Shown here one piece after another: positions 15,388 through 22,787 of a stretch of 44,623 bases of DNA; position 1 is the first letter of the stretch; each line of letters opens with the position of its first letter. The translations under genes and the position numbers were made by a program. This DNA is from Dehalococcoidia bacterium (lineage in GTDB: Bacteria; Chloroflexota; Dehalococcoidia; CAUJGQ01). Where the stretch lies: NCBI GenBank assembly GCA_035310145.1, contig DATGEL010000037.1, forward strand, positions 1-44,623. The letters run 5' to 3'. The notes under the pieces are model-generated. The model searched no databases and was not told the DNA's origin. It saw only the letters and a program-made list of their open reading frames with translations.

Positions 15388-15482
15388 ACCGCAGTACTTT
15401 ACGAAATGCCCGGTAAATCGCTGTTCAGGCGCAGAATCTGCACATAACGCGGCAGTTTCAGTGCCGAAATGATCACCGGAGT

Positions 15483-15512
15483 TTGACACGCTGAGAACAT
15501 GCGTTCTATTCT
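15483..15512 (+). promoter_or_regulatory. sigma70 promoter with perfect LexA-type operator, virion operon
   Basis: TTGACA (15483-15488), 18-nt spacer, TATTCT (15507-15512). The last 12 bases of the spacer are GAACATGCGTTC (15495-15506), which fits GAAC-N4-GTTC completely and extends to AGAAC/GTTCT. Position and spacing match the minus-strand promoter at 10578-10607. It should start a leader of about 220 nt before the portal gene. That leader (15513-15739) contains further repeat units (CAGGGCACAGGGAACAG; CTCCCTGTCACCGGCC) but no gene. Confidence 0.85.
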
Positions 15513-15739
15513 TGCGCCTGTGAACGGCCCTCGCCGCTCACACATCCCGGCGCCGCCCCCGCGCAGCGTTCCGCTCGCCTTCTTCGCGCTGCCCCACGGG
15601 CGGCGGCGCCGGGGCCGCGCAGGCGACCAGCTACAGGGCACAGGGAACAGCAGGTTCGCGCCAGGCCATCGCCTGCGCACCCTTCGGCTCCCTGTCACCG
15701 GCCACCCATAACCGGTCACCTCGAATCGGAGGTCCGCGC

Positions 15740-17143
15740 ATGAACGCCGCCGTCTCCAGCGCCGCGCCGGCAGCGCCGGCCGCCTTCGCCGTGCAGCAGC
15801 TCGGCGTCATGGATCGGCAGCGGCTGCGCGACTACCAGCTCAACCTCGACTTCTACGCCGGGCGGCAGTGGCCCGTGCAGCGGCGCAACCTGCGCCAGCG
15901 CCGGCTCACCTTCAACTACGCTCGCACGTTGGTCGACAAGGCCGCCAGCTTCCTGCTGGCCGGCGCCGGCTTCGCCGTGGACGCGGAATCGCCGGAGGAT
16001 GCGCCGCGGGCGGCGCGCCGCGAGCGCGTGCTGCGCGACATCTACGAACAGAACGACCTGCAGGCGCTCGATTTCGACAGCGAGATCGACTGCGCCGTGC
16101 TGGGCGACGGCTGCTTCAAGGTCGTCTGGGACCCGGAGCAGCGGCGCGTGCGCGTCACCGCGCCGGACGTGACGGGCGTCTACGTCTGGCTCTACCCGGA
16201 CGATCACCAGCGCTTCTGGCGGCTGGCGCACCGCTATACGGTGGACCCGCTCGCCATCCGCCAGCAGGAGCAGTATTACCCGCAGATCTTGCAGACGAAC
16301 CAGCGCAACCCGACGATCACCGAGGTCTGGACGGACGAGAGCTGGGAGATCTGGCACGACGGCACGCTGATCGAGCGGCGCGGCAACCCGTACGGCTTCA
16401 TCCCCTACGTGGTCTATCCCAACCTGCGCCGGCCGAAGCAGTTCTGGGGTGAAAGCGACCTGGCCGCGATCCGGGAGCCCTGCGTGGAGCTGAACCGGGC
16501 GCTGACACAGCTTTCGGCGATCCTCGAAGTCTCCGGCAACCCGATCACCATCCTTGAAGGGATCACCGACTCGAAGGACATCGCCGTGGAGCCGGGCGCG
16601 ATCTGGGAGATGCCGCCGGGCACGAAGGCCTATCTGCTCTCGCTGGTGGAGCACGGCGGCATCCGTATCCACCTGGACTACATCGATCTGCTCTACCGCA
16701 CGCTGCACGACCTGGGCGAATCGCCGCGCGCGGCCTTCGGCGGCCACGATGAGAGCGGCGCCCGCTCCGGCGTGGCGCTGGCGATCGAGCTGGACCCGCT
16801 GATCAAGCGCGCGCAGCGCAAGCGGCTGATCCGCGCCGCGGCGTTCCGGCAGCGCAACAGCATGGCGCTGCGGCTGTGGGAGCAGTTCACGGGCGAGGCG
16901 ATGGCGCCGTACCGCTCGCGCATTACCTGGGGGCCGCTGCTGCCCACGGACCGCGCCCGCGACATTCTGGACGAGGTGGCGCTGGTGAACGCCGGGATCC
17001 ACTCCCGCGCCCGCGCCGCGGCCAACCTGGGCGACGCCGACCACGGCACGGACTTCGCCGCCTGGCTGGGCGAGAACCAGCGCATCCAGGCCGAAGGCGG
17101 GCCGGCCGAGGCGGCGGTGGCGGAGCGGATCGCCGTCGGGTAG
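15740..17143 (+). CDS. phage portal protein (SPP1 gp6-like)
   Basis: 467 residues, the ring protein through which DNA enters and leaves the capsid. Recognisable features of the Gp6-type portal family are the N-terminal RDYQLNLDFYAGRQW segment, the FNYARTLVDKAASFLLAG helix, DCAVLGDGCFKVVWD, the VYVWLYPDDHQ stretch, RGNPYGFIPYVVYPN with FWGESDLAAI, and the stem/crown helix GARSGVALAIELDPLIKRAQRKR. Length is typical. ATG 15740 follows CGGAGG. It is the first gene of the LexA-controlled virion operon, where one would normally expect TerL immediately upstream; TerL is instead 6 kb away on the other strand. Confidence 0.92.
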   Translation: MNAAVSSAAPAAPAAFAVQQLGVMDRQRLRDYQLNLDFYAGRQWPVQRRNLRQRRLTFNYARTLVDKAASFLLAGAGFAVDAESPEDAPRAARRERVLRDIYEQNDLQALDFDSEIDCAVLGDGCFKVVWDPEQRRVRVTAPDVTGVYVWLYPDDHQRFWRLAHRYTVDPLAIRQQEQYYPQILQTNQRNPTITEVWTDESWEIWHDGTLIERRGNPYGFIPYVVYPNLRRPKQFWGESDLAAIREPCVELNRALTQLSAILEVSGNPITILEGITDSKDIAVEPGAIWEMPPGTKAYLLSLVEHGGIRIHLDYIDLLYRTLHDLGESPRAAFGGHDESGARSGVALAIELDPLIKRAQRKRLIRAAAFRQRNSMALRLWEQFTGEAMAPYRSRITWGPLLPTDRARDILDEVALVNAGIHSRARAAANLGDADHGTDFAAWLGENQRIQAEGGPAEAAVAERIAVG

Positions 17144-17190
17144 GTGACAGGGAACAGGTTACTGGTGACAGGTGACAGGAAGTGCCGGCG
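17144..17190. repeat. GTGACAG repeat after the portal gene
   Basis: Run of GGTGACAGGGAACAGGTTACTGGTGACAGG-type units starting at the portal stop codon. The complementary run CTGTCACCTGTCACCGGTGACC lies at 17657-17683, on the other side of the inverted four-helix-bundle gene. Together they bracket that gene. Confidence 0.7.
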
Positions 17191-17228
17191 CCAGGCGACG
17201 ACCATCAACTCCCCGAGCGGTCGGTATC

Positions 17229-17621
17229 TCAGCGCCTGAGCAGGCGGTTGCGCAGTACGGTGAGCATCTTGCTGACTTCGGTGAGCAGCGCCAGAGCCGG
17301 TTCGGCGTCATCCTGCCGCACATAGTTTCGGCGGATGGCGAGCATGACGAAGGTTTCGGTCTCCATCAGCGACCCGCATGCGATGGCGAGGAAGTTTCCG
17401 TAATCCCTGGCCGTTGCTCGCACGCTGCCCTCGGCGATGTTTGCTGGAACGGAAGCTGCCGCTCGTGTGATTTGCGCAGTCAGGCGGTACATCTCGGCGT
17501 TGGGGAATCGATCCGCCAGTTCGTAAACCAGAACCGCCAGATCCATCGCCTTCTGCCACACCACCAGATCACGATGGGAGCGAATCGGAGCTCGCGGCAG
17601 GGCCTGCGGGAGATCATCCAT
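17229..17621 (-). CDS. four-helix-bundle (S23/IVS-type) protein inserted antisense in the virion operon
   Basis: 130 residues from ATG 17621, behind GAGGAGG. Matches the 23S rRNA-intervening-sequence/four-helix-bundle family: SHRDLVVWQKAMDLAVLVYELADRFP near the N-terminus, LTAQITRAAASVPANIAEGS in the middle and DYGNFLAIACGSLMETE after it. The family includes the Avd accessory protein of diversity-generating retroelements, but most members are of unknown function. It is the only minus-strand gene inside the virion operon and is bracketed by complementary repeat runs at 17144-17190 and 17657-17683, which suggests a later insertion (a moron). No reverse transcriptase is present. Confidence 0.88.
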   Translation of the reverse strand: MDDLPQALPRAPIRSHRDLVVWQKAMDLAVLVYELADRFPNAEMYRLTAQITRAAASVPANIAEGSVRATARDYGNFLAIACGSLMETETFVMLAIRRNYVRQDDAEPALALLTEVSKMLTVLRNRLLRR

Positions 17622-17656
17622 ACGCGGCCTCCTCGGACGTACGGTACTCAGTCTAC

Positions 17657-17683
17657 TGTCACCTGTCACCGGTGACCTGTCAC
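17657..17683. repeat. TGTCACC repeat before the scaffold-like gene
   Basis: CTGTCACCTGTCACCGGTGACC-type run, complementary to 17144-17190, ending shortly before the ribosome binding site of the next plus-strand gene. Confidence 0.65.
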
Positions 17684-17706
17684 CTCGATGTGAAAGGAGC
17701 ATGCAC

Positions 17707-18258
17707 ATGTCCCCACCAATCGGCTTCTCGCCGCCAGAGTACGGTTTGATCGACGATGATCCACTGCTGTTCAGGGAGCGGTATCGCGCCTTTCTTGAGG
17801 CGTTTGCTGCACAACATGGCGCCGGCGACGCGGAACGTGTGGCAGCCGAGCTGCAGGCGGCGCTGCAGTCGCTGGATACGGTGCGGCAGCAGGCACAGGA
17901 GGCGGAGCAACTGGCGCAGCAGCGGCAGGAGGCGTTGGAGGCGCTGAGCACGCAGCACGGCATCGCCGTGGCCGCCTACCGCCAGGCCGCGCTGAACGGC
18001 GATCCATCGCTGCCGCCGGCGCTGGTGCAGGGCCAGACGATCGGCGAGGTCGACGCGGCGCTGGAGAAGGCCCGCGCCGTGGTCGAGTACGTGCGCGAAA
18101 AGGTGCTGAGCGCGGGCGGCGCCGGCCCGCCGGGCCAGACCACGCGGGCGCCCGACGCGCCGCCGCGGGTGCCTGCCGGCGCCCCCGGCCGCACGCTGCC
18201 CGACCTCTCCGGCATGACCGCCCGGGAGAAGCTGGTCTTCGGCACGAGTTTTCGATGA
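17707..18258 (+). CDS. scaffolding-like protein
   Basis: 183 residues. ATG 17707 is chosen because it is seven bases after AAAGGAG; the ATG at 17701 is only one base away from that site. The centre (residues about 40-90) is a long Gln/Glu/Ala coiled coil (VAAELQAALQSLDTVRQQA), followed by a second helix (VDAALEKARAVVEYVREKV), a Pro-rich stretch and a basic C-terminus (MTAREKLVFGTSFR). Position between portal and major capsid protein, acidic coiled coil and basic tail fit capsid scaffolding proteins. The sequence alone does not identify the family. Confidence 0.65.
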   Translation: MSPPIGFSPPEYGLIDDDPLLFRERYRAFLEAFAAQHGAGDAERVAAELQAALQSLDTVRQQAQEAEQLAQQRQEALEALSTQHGIAVAAYRQAALNGDPSLPPALVQGQTIGEVDAALEKARAVVEYVREKVLSAGGAGPPGQTTRAPDAPPRVPAGAPGRTLPDLSGMTAREKLVFGTSFR

Positions 18259-18361
18259 CAGGTTCCAGATCACAGGTCACCGGGCGGGGTGCGGGCCGAA
18301 CGCCCTCGCCATCCTCGGGCCGGCTGTCACCCGTCACCAGTAACCGGTCACCTCGCGACTG
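18259..18361. repeat. repeat-bearing spacer after the scaffold-like gene
   Basis: ACAGGTTCCAGATCACAGGTCACC after the stop and CTGTCACCCGTCACCAGTAA near 18326-18345 form the usual complementary arms, here more degenerate than in neighbouring gaps. Confidence 0.55.
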
Positions 18362-18423
18362 GCCGCCATCGGCACGCACGTGCCGATCTTGAGCCGCCAT
18401 CGGCACGCACGTGCCGATCTTGA
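18362..18423. repeat. perfect 31-bp tandem duplication with internal inverted repeat
   Basis: 18362-18392 and 18393-18423 are identical. Each unit contains ATCGGCACG-CA-CGTGCCGAT, a 9-bp stem with a 2-nt spacer, so two identical hairpins stand in tandem immediately before the AAAGGAG of the next gene. Two adjacent binding sites or translational control elements are possible. The identity of the copies suggests a recent duplication. Confidence 0.85.
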
Positions 18424-18437
18424 AAGGAGCGATCCCC

Positions 18438-18878
18438 ATGCCCACGCTGCAGCAGAGCGTGATCGCGATTCCCTTCGCCATGGCCGACCCGGCCGCGAAC
18501 GCCGGCGGCGGCGGTGTGCCCACGCCCTTCGGCCTGCCCGACACGGCCGATGTCGCCGCCATCCTCATGCCGTTCACCGGCACGATCGTCGGCATCGCCG
18601 TCACCGGCTCGCCGGCGGCGGGCGACTCCGTGACCGTGATCCCGCAGATCTGTATCACCAAGGCGGGCGGCGGCGCTGCCAACTGCGCCTCGCTCTCAGT
18701 ACAGATCACCTCGGCCGCGCCGGCGGCCAGCGCCACCGTCTCCAAGGACCAGGCCGACTGCCAGTTCACGGCGGGCCAGTTCATCGGCGTCTTCTACCAA
18801 ACGGCCACGGGCGGCGCCTACACCGTGCACGACGTGCACGTCACGCTGTTCATCTCCACTGGGCGCGAAGACCTCTAA
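18438..18878 (+). CDS. virion protein, candidate capsid decoration protein
   Basis: 146 residues from ATG 18438 (GAAAGGAG upstream). Gly/Ala/Thr-rich and predicted beta-stranded (GTIVGIAVTGSPAAGDSVTV, FIGVFYQTATGGAYTVHDVHVTLFI), with three cysteines. No family is recognised. Its place between scaffold and major capsid protein and its small beta-rich nature suggest a head decoration or stabilisation protein. A second beta-rich small protein (20052-20459) follows the capsid gene and ends in a similar I-F-hydrophobic strand, so the two may be distant paralogues. Confidence 0.65.
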   Translation: MPTLQQSVIAIPFAMADPAANAGGGGVPTPFGLPDTADVAAILMPFTGTIVGIAVTGSPAAGDSVTVIPQICITKAGGGAANCASLSVQITSAAPAASATVSKDQADCQFTAGQFIGVFYQTATGGAYTVHDVHVTLFISTGREDL

Positions 18879-18884
18879 CGAGGG

Positions 18885-18986
18885 TGAAGGGGAAAGGGTG
18901 AAGGGTGATCGGGAAACCACCCCCTCTACCCTGTCCCCTGTCCCCTGTCACCTGTCACCGGTAACCAGCCACCTGTCACCTGGCGA
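18885..18986. repeat. repeat-bearing spacer before the major capsid gene
   Basis: GGGTGAAGGGGAAAGGGTGAAGGG after the stop, then CCCTGTCCCCTGTCCCCTG and TGTCACCTGTCACCGGTAACC. The purine arm faces the pyrimidine arm, giving imperfect stems, and the spacer ends three bases before the ribosome binding site (ACTGAAAGGAG). Confidence 0.7.
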
Positions 18987-19002
18987 CTGAAAGGAGCCAA
19001 CG

Positions 19003-19893
19003 ATGGCGCTGACGCTGACGGAGGGCGCGAAGCTCTCGAACAACGTGGTCTTGCAGGGCGTGGTGGAAACGATCGTCAAGGAGTCGCCCGTCTTGCAGGC
19101 GCTGCCGTTCATCGACATCACCGGCAACGCGCTCGTCTACAACCAGGAGAACGCGCTTGCCACGGCCGGCTTCTTCAATGTCGGCGATACCTGGGTCGAA
19201 TCGACGCCGACCTTCACGCAACAGACGGCCACGCTCAGCATCCTCGGCGGCGATGCGGACGTCGACAACTACCTGCGCCAGACGCGCAGCAACGTGCAGG
19301 ACATCGAGGCCGTGGTGCTGGAGCTGAAGGCGAAGGCCGTGCGCCAGACCTGGGAGCAGCAGTTCATCACCGGCACGACGGCGGCCGCCGGCTTCTCCGG
19401 GCTGGACACGCTGATCGGCGCCGCGCCCGCCTCACAGACGATCGCGGCCGGCACGAACGGCGCCACGCTCAGCCTGCCGCTGATCGACCAGCTGATCGAT
19501 GCGGTGAAGCCGGGCATGCCGGACATGCTCCTGATGTCGCGCCGATCGCGCCGCCAGCTCACGCAGCTCGTGCGCGCGGCCGGGGCGTTCCTGGAGGGGA
19601 ACGTCAACGCCTTCGGCATGTGGCAGGAGCGCTACAACGGCATCCCCATCGGTGTGTCGGATTACATCTCCGAGGCGCAGACGCAGGGCACCTCGAGTGT
19701 CGCCACCACGATCTACGCGCTGCAGTTCGGCGAGGGCCGGCTCTGCGGCCTGCAGGGCGGCGGCGGCATGCAGGTGGACCGCGTGGGCGAGCTGGAAACC
19801 AAGGACGCCGTGCGCTGGCGCATCAAGTGGTACGTCTCGCTCGCCATGTTCGGCACCGTCTGCGCCGCCCGCCTGATCGGCGTCACGCCGTAA
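19003..19893 (+). CDS. major capsid protein (HK97-fold type)
   Basis: 296 residues, size and position right for a phage major capsid protein. The N-terminus LTEGAKLSNNVVLQGVVETIVKESP, the E-loop-like NALVYNQENALATAGFFNVGDTWVEST, and the core segment LIDAVKPGMPDMLLMSRRSRRQLTQLVRA followed by GIPIGVSDYI (A-domain strand) fit HK97-like coat proteins without the long N-terminal delta domain. The C-terminal VRWRIKWYVSLAMFGTVCAARLIGV is the typical final strand pair. It starts at ATG 19003 after GAAAGGAG. A separate protease gene of the usual capsid-maturation type (U9/S49/S78) is not visible. Confidence 0.88.
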   Translation: MALTLTEGAKLSNNVVLQGVVETIVKESPVLQALPFIDITGNALVYNQENALATAGFFNVGDTWVESTPTFTQQTATLSILGGDADVDNYLRQTRSNVQDIEAVVLELKAKAVRQTWEQQFITGTTAAAGFSGLDTLIGAAPASQTIAAGTNGATLSLPLIDQLIDAVKPGMPDMLLMSRRSRRQLTQLVRAAGAFLEGNVNAFGMWQERYNGIPIGVSDYISEAQTQGTSSVATTIYALQFGEGRLCGLQGGGGMQVDRVGELETKDAVRWRIKWYVSLAMFGTVCAARLIGVTP

Positions 19894-19899
19894 CGGGCC

Positions 19900-20030
19900 A
19901 GATGACAAGTAACAGGTAACAGGTTACAGGGGACAGGTTACAGGGGACAGGGGACAGGGGACGCAGTCCTCGAAACCCGGAGTCTCACTCGTACCCACTG
20001 TCACCTGTCACCAGTAACCGCTCACCGCTC
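19900..20030. repeat. longest repeat spacer, after the major capsid gene
   Basis: AAGTAACAGGTAACAGGTTAC, then repeated AGGGGACAGGGGACAGGGG units (19902-19960), followed by CACTGTCACCTGTCACCAG (19997-20016). It directly follows the most highly expressed gene expected in the operon. The mixture of GTAACAG and GGGGACA heptads shows several sub-families side by side. Confidence 0.75.
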
Positions 20031-20051
20031 GCGACCGAAGGGAGCGTTCCG

Positions 20052-20459
20052 ATGCCCCAGGAGATCGACGGCGCCACCGGCAACCTGATCGTGCCGCAGA
20101 GCGCGCGGGCGGACCCGGCCGGCATGCTGGCCTACCGCGGCGGCATCTCCGCGGCGGACGGCACGACCAAACCGGCGGCAGGCAGCGCGTTGTTCGCGCA
20201 GAACCCCGGCTACCGCCAGAAGTGCCGCGTCTTCGTCACCAGCACGGGTTCGCCCACGAGCTGCACACTGCGGCCCTACGTGCGCTCCGGCGGCACGAGC
20301 GGCCAGGTGGGCACGGGCGCGGCGCAGACACTCGCCGGCGCGCCCAACTTCGACACCTACTTCGACGTGCAGACCGACGGCGACGACCTCGCCGTGCTGG
20401 TGGAGACGCTCGCCGGCGGCACGTCGCCCACCGTCAGCATCTTCCTCAGCTGGCGATGA
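20052..20459 (+). CDS. small beta-rich virion protein
   Basis: 135 residues from ATG 20052, preceded by the GACCGAAGGGAGCG translation-start module shared with two other genes of the operon. Contains IDGATGNLIVPQSARADP, Gly/Thr-rich strands (RVFVTSTGSPTSCTLRPYV) and a C-terminal TVSIFLSWR strand. No family recognised. Its position just after the major capsid protein suggests a head-associated protein such as a second decoration or head-completion protein. Confidence 0.62.
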   Translation: MPQEIDGATGNLIVPQSARADPAGMLAYRGGISAADGTTKPAAGSALFAQNPGYRQKCRVFVTSTGSPTSCTLRPYVRSGGTSGQVGTGAAQTLAGAPNFDTYFDVQTDGDDLAVLVETLAGGTSPTVSIFLSWR

Positions 20460-20551
20460 GGGAGGTGACAGGTGACCGGGCACCGGCGACAGGGAGGGTT
20501 GGTGCACGGACCACCCTGTTCCCTGTCACCGGTAACCTGTCACCTCAAGCG
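20460..20551. repeat. repeat spacer between small virion protein and connector
   Basis: GAGGTGACAGGTGACCGGGC after the stop and GTTCCCTGTCACCGGTAACC and CTGTCACCTCAAG before the next ribosome binding site. The arms pair in inverted orientation. Confidence 0.7.
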
Positions 20552-20568
20552 ACCGAAGGGAGCGTCCC

Positions 20569-21228
20569 GTGGCCAACGGCTTCAACGACTACGTGCCCGC
20601 GGTGCGCCAGGACCTGGACGACCCGAACCCGCCGGCGGCGATCTGGTCCGACACGGACCTCCAGCGGCACGTCAGCCACGCGGTCCACGAGTACAGCTAC
20701 TGGAGTCCGCTGGAGCAACTGCTCACCAGCTACGGCCTCACGGCCGGCAGCCGCCAGATCACGCTCGGCGCAACCGACCTCGCCAGCCTGGTGAGCATCC
20801 GCGCGGTGGAATATCCCACGGGGCAGTGGCCGCCGGCCTACGTGCAGTTCCAGCTCTGGGGCAGCGCGCTCTCGCTCTGGCTGGACGGGGCGCCGGCCGC
20901 CAGCGATCCGCTGAACGTGAACATCTATGCGCTGTTCAGCCACACGGTGAGCCAGTCCAGCACGACCGTGCCGCCGCGCGACGACGAGGCGATCATCGCC
21001 GGCGCCGTGGCCTTCGCCGCGCTGGAGTACGCGGCGAAGACCGCCGGGCAGGTGAACACGGCCGGGCCGAACGCCTGGCTGCGCTACCGCGACCTGGCGC
21101 AGGACAAGGCGGCGGAGTTCCGCGGCTATCTGCAGATCGTGCGCGCCCGCGTCACGCCGCAGCGGGCCTATGCCCCCTCCGAGCCGCGCCAAAGCCGCTT
21201 CACCGTCGAGGCGCCCTGGCGGGGGTAG
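20569..21228 (+). CDS. head-tail connector/adaptor-like protein
   Basis: 219 residues. GTG start at 20569 after GAAGGGAG. The N-terminus (YVPAVRQDLDDPNPPAAIWSD then LQRHVSHAVHEYSYW) follows the pattern of head-completion/connector proteins, which begin with a helix pair containing D-x-W/x-D and a string of tyrosines. An internal helix (AIIAGAVAFAALEYAAKTAG) and a final WLRYRDLAQDKAAEFRGYLQ helix follow. Position (after capsid, before distal proteins) supports a role in joining the portal to tail parts. Family assignment is by pattern only. Confidence 0.68.
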   Translation: MANGFNDYVPAVRQDLDDPNPPAAIWSDTDLQRHVSHAVHEYSYWSPLEQLLTSYGLTAGSRQITLGATDLASLVSIRAVEYPTGQWPPAYVQFQLWGSALSLWLDGAPAASDPLNVNIYALFSHTVSQSSTTVPPRDDEAIIAGAVAFAALEYAAKTAGQVNTAGPNAWLRYRDLAQDKAAEFRGYLQIVRARVTPQRAYAPSEPRQSRFTVEAPWRG

Positions 21229-21276
21229 GGAACAGGGAACAGGGAATTAAGGAATAGCGGGCGAAGGAGTCGGCTC

Positions 21277-21567
21277 ATGCCGCCGATCGAGGTCATTCGT
21301 CATCTCGCGGAGACGGCCCGCGCGCGGGCGCTCGTGGCGCTGCATGCGGTCGAGCACTCACCGGAGGCCGCCGCGCTGGAGGAGTTCGCGCGCCAGCAGG
21401 CGCTGGTCTTCGCCGGCCTGCTGCTGGAAGAGCTGCGCGGGCGACTGATCGCGGCGCCGCCCGTCTCGCTGCCGGCGTTGCTGGCGCTGATCGAGGAGAC
21501 GCTTGCAGGCGCGGCGGCGCGTTACGAGGCGCTGATCGGCGCGGCCGCCCCCACGGCTCAACTCTGA
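21277..21567 (+). CDS. small helical protein of the virion operon
   Basis: 96 residues, nearly all helical and Ala/Leu/Glu-rich (ALVALHAVEHSPEAAALEEFARQ, LLALIEETLAGAAARYEALIG). GGGAACAGGGAACAGGGAATT repeat units (21229-21248) separate it from the connector gene. ATG 21277 follows AAGGAG. No family is recognised. In phage operons this position often holds head-tail joining or tail-completion proteins. Confidence 0.6.
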   Translation: MPPIEVIRHLAETARARALVALHAVEHSPEAAALEEFARQQALVFAGLLLEELRGRLIAAPPVSLPALLALIEETLAGAAARYEALIGAAAPTAQL

Positions 21568-21645
21568 TCGGCGGCCTAGCCGCGCGACGAGCGGGGCAAG
21601 CGGTGGCGGCGCGTTGGCCGCCGCGAGCGGCCGGAGGTGGTGCAG

Positions 21646-21993
21646 ATGCAGACGAACGATTCCGCGCTGAACGGGGAGCGACGCGATCGGGCAGCGGCAG
21701 AGCTGCTGCGCCTGCCGCCCGCGGCGGAGGCGGCGTTTCCGCCTCTCTGGACGTTGGTTCTGACCCGGCTGGGCAGCGGCGCGACCCTGCCCGCGAGCGA
21801 GATCGAGCCGTGGGCGCGGGCGGTGAGCCTGGCGGTGTCGCTGGTGCGGCAGATCGATGCGGGCCTGTGCCACTGCCGTCGCGTCGACAGCGGCCTGATC
21901 GGCGGGCTCGTCGCGGGCGCGATCGCGCCGGCCGTGCTCGCCTGGCTGGATCAGGAGCCCGCAGCCGAGCCGCACACGGAGGCGGCGTCATGA
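21646..21993 (+). CDS. small helical protein, translationally coupled to the metalloprotease
   Basis: 115 residues from ATG 21646, eight bases after GGAGG; the upstream GTG overlaps that ribosome binding site and is rejected. Helical, with LLRLPPAAEAAFPPLWTLVLTRL, a Cys-x-Cys (LCHCRRVDSG) and a hydrophobic C-terminal segment (GGLVAGAIAPAVLAWL). It ends in an ATGA overlap with the metalloprotease gene, so the two are probably translated together and may be partners. Function unknown. Confidence 0.6.
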   Translation: MQTNDSALNGERRDRAAAELLRLPPAAEAAFPPLWTLVLTRLGSGATLPASEIEPWARAVSLAVSLVRQIDAGLCHCRRVDSGLIGGLVAGAIAPAVLAWLDQEPAAEPHTEAAS

Positions 21994-22712
21994 GCGTCTT
22001 CGCCGGAAACACAACCGCCCTGCCCGCGTCCAGCAATGGCGCCCCGGAACAGGCCGCCACGCCGCATGCCCGCCCTTTGTGCCCGCTGGTCTTCGTGCCA
22101 AGCGACTGCGCCGGCTGGAACGCCGAGTACGTGCCGGCGCTCGATGCGGCGCTGGCCGAGGCGCTGAATTGGTGGCAGACACGGCTCGGCGTGCAGCCCT
22201 TCGACCCGGAGCCGGCGCTGGCGATCGGCGGCCGGCAGCCCCGCGCCGCCTACGCCTGCGACACGCAGGAACGCATCCGCGCCGAGCTGGCGCGCTACTT
22301 CCCCGACCTTGCCGCCCTGTCCGAGCAGGCCGGCACCTCTGTTCCCTGTCCCTCGCTCTCTGTTCCCTTGTACGTCGTCTACGCGCTGCTTTCGGACCTG
22401 CCGTACCGCTGCGCCGGCAACGTGATCGGCACCAGCGCCGCGGCCGCCGGCGGGCCGCCGGTGCTGGTGGTGCAGTCGTCCGGCTCGCTGGACGCCTTCG
22501 CACTGGGGCAGAACCCGCTGGACCCGGTTTCGGGCAGCCGCGCGGCGCAGATCGGGGCGCTGGCGCACGAGTTGGGCCACGCGCTCGGCCTGCCGCACCC
22601 GGCCGACCCGGCGGTGCAGGCCGTCTCGGTGATGTGGAGCTGGTGGCTCTTTCCCCGCGTCGCCCTCAGCCCGCCGGAAACCGCTCAGGCCCTCGCCTGC
22701 CTCTCAGGGTAG
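21990..22712 (+). CDS. metzincin-like zinc metalloprotease encoded in the virion operon
   Basis: 240 residues. The zinc site HELGHALGLPH (residues 193-203) is the full metzincin signature HExxHxxGxxH, and SVMW (Met215) can serve as the Met-turn, as in matrixin-like M10 peptidases. The preceding region contains YVVYALLSDLPYRCAGNVIG and a glycine-rich strand. There is no signal peptide, so delivery would be through the particle or lysis. About residues 112-125 (TSVPCPSLSVPL) are encoded by the CTGTTCCCTGTCCC repeat type, read in frame. Candidate roles are virion maturation protease, wall/envelope-penetrating enzyme, or toxic cargo. The motif is certain, the role is not. Confidence 0.85.
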   Translation: MSVFAGNTTALPASSNGAPEQAATPHARPLCPLVFVPSDCAGWNAEYVPALDAALAEALNWWQTRLGVQPFDPEPALAIGGRQPRAAYACDTQERIRAELARYFPDLAALSEQAGTSVPCPSLSVPLYVVYALLSDLPYRCAGNVIGTSAAAAGGPPVLVVQSSGSLDAFALGQNPLDPVSGSRAAQIGALAHELGHALGLPHPADPAVQAVSVMWSWWLFPRVALSPPETAQALACLSG

Positions 22713-22787
22713 TGGGTGGAGGGTTGGTGCTCCTCCCCTCAACCCTTCCCGCTTTACCCTTCACCCGGCGACCGAAGGGAGCCCCTC

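Noticed and set aside
17229-17621. Diversity-generating retroelement (the four-helix-bundle gene as Avd)
   Set aside because: No reverse transcriptase, template repeat or variable repeat is visible in the window; the protein fits the general S23/IVS family equally well.
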